The notes beneath the pieces are model-generated. The model did no database searches and was not told the DNA's origin. It worked only from the letters and a program-made list of their open reading frames with translations. This document shows positions 63,807 to 64,000 of a stretch of 64,000 bases of DNA, in pieces (the stretch's first letter is position 1; each line of letters opens with the position of its first letter). The position numbers and the translations under genes are program-made. This stretch comes from Cytophagales bacterium (GTDB taxonomy: Bacteria; Bacteroidota; Bacteroidia; Cytophagales; 172606-1): positions 1-64,000 of the forward strand of contig JAUJMU010000017.1 in assembly GCA_030446715.1 (NCBI GenBank), written 5' to 3'.

Positions 63807-64000
63807 AATAGCTCCGCCTGCCCCACAACGGGACCTGAGGCAACCTCCGGAAGGTAAGGTCTATTCTCCCGGATGCCCAGCGTCCGGAGGATTTCCTCAC
63901 CCACGGCCTGCATGAGCGGCACCACCACGGAGTTACCGAACTGCCTGTATGCCTGCGTGTTGGAAACCACAATCCGGAAGTCATCAGGGTAGCCCTGCAG
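63800..64000 (-). CDS. C5 cytosine DNA methyltransferase, C-terminal end (partial)
   Basis: The 66 residues visible begin LQGYPDDFRIVVSNTQAYRQFGNSVVVPLMQAVGEEILRTLGI. QGYPDDF is the target-recognition edge and YRQFGNSVVVP is motif X of C5 MTases. The gene continues beyond the window, and the stop is TGA at 63800-63802. It was absent from the ORF track because the start is outside. Recognition sequence is unknown. Confidence 0.8.
   Translation of the reverse strand: MQGYPDDFRIVVSNTQAYRQFGNSVVVPLMQAVGEEILRTLGIRENRPYLPEVASGPVVGQAELLL

Noticed and set aside
1-64000. CRISPR array
   Set aside because: No regularly spaced identical repeats with unique spacers are visible; the repeats found are scattered inverted elements.
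1-64000. tRNA or rRNA genes
   Set aside because: No cloverleaf with a TTCRANYC-type T loop and anticodon stem was recognised by eye; a covariance scan was not possible.

Overview
This window looks like chromosomal DNA of a Bacteroidota member of the order Cytophagales, with the Spirosoma/Larkinella neighbourhood as the best guess. The evidence is a type IX secretion (T9SS) sorting domain, a TonB receptor with a carboxypeptidase-like plug extension, DUF5686, DUF3667, DUF2254, DUF2911 and GH92 proteins, orphan FtsX-type permeases, and promoter-like TTTG-N18/19-TAnnTTTG motifs instead of -35/-10 boxes. The genus is inference only.

The layout runs as follows. 0.3-14.9 kb is mostly intact core or accessory DNA: fabI, recN, a YaeR-like VOC protein, a small Sm-like protein, and a TonB receptor behind two identical tandem TPP riboswitches. 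It continues with a DUF3667 protein, a UbiA-type prenyltransferase, lgt, a GH92 alpha-mannosidase, a YpfJ-type zinc peptidase, a small membrane protein and a lipoprotein. 15.1-20.9 kb is a graveyard of insertion sequences (two decayed IS3-family copies and a truncated IS91-family copy) around an aldo/keto reductase and an RBBP9-like hydrolase. 20.9-28.2 kb is a membrane and stress type cluster: a broken AI-2E/PerM family gene, a 55-residue lipoprotein, a membrane-anchored endonuclease/exonuclease/phosphatase-family protein, an MscS channel, DUF2254 and a truncated DUF421. 28.4-37.0 kb holds two very large paralogous secreted proteins built on a glucose/sorbosone dehydrogenase-like propeller; one ends in ricin-type repeats and a T9SS tail, the other in Kelch repeats, malectin and a T9SS tail, with two frameshifts.

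37.2-38.2 kb is an IS5-family element. It is followed by a frameshifted CarboxypepD_reg/S41 peptidase gene, a tyrosine-recombinase fragment, a frameshifted SnoaL-like gene, and a TetR regulator plus alpha/beta hydrolase unit with matching operator palindromes. 44.2-59.6 kb carries three large orphan MacB/FtsX-type permeases, two of them each directly preceded by a PadR regulator, together with a DUF5686 outer-membrane protein and a DUF2911 protein. Inside this stretch, 49.9-52.6 kb is a divergent pair of LamG-like genes riddled with frame changes. 59.6-64.0 kb has a decayed IS110-family element, an Rpn/PD-(D/E)XK remnant, an intact NamZ-like (DUF1343) muramidase, a zeta-toxin-like fragment and the 3' end of a C5 cytosine DNA methyltransferase.

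The most striking non-coding structure is the duplicated TPP riboswitch with a perfect 17-bp inverted repeat between the copies. Next come three kinds of repeats: an approximately 146-bp element with GATGGCGCGAAGC ends, about 30-bp GGACC...GGTCC palindromes inside both IS3 relics, and hairpins sharing a GTGGAC apex with unrelated stems. I found no tRNA, rRNA or CRISPR array by eye. The many single-base frame changes could be real decay or sequencing indels, and I cannot tell these apart from sequence alone.
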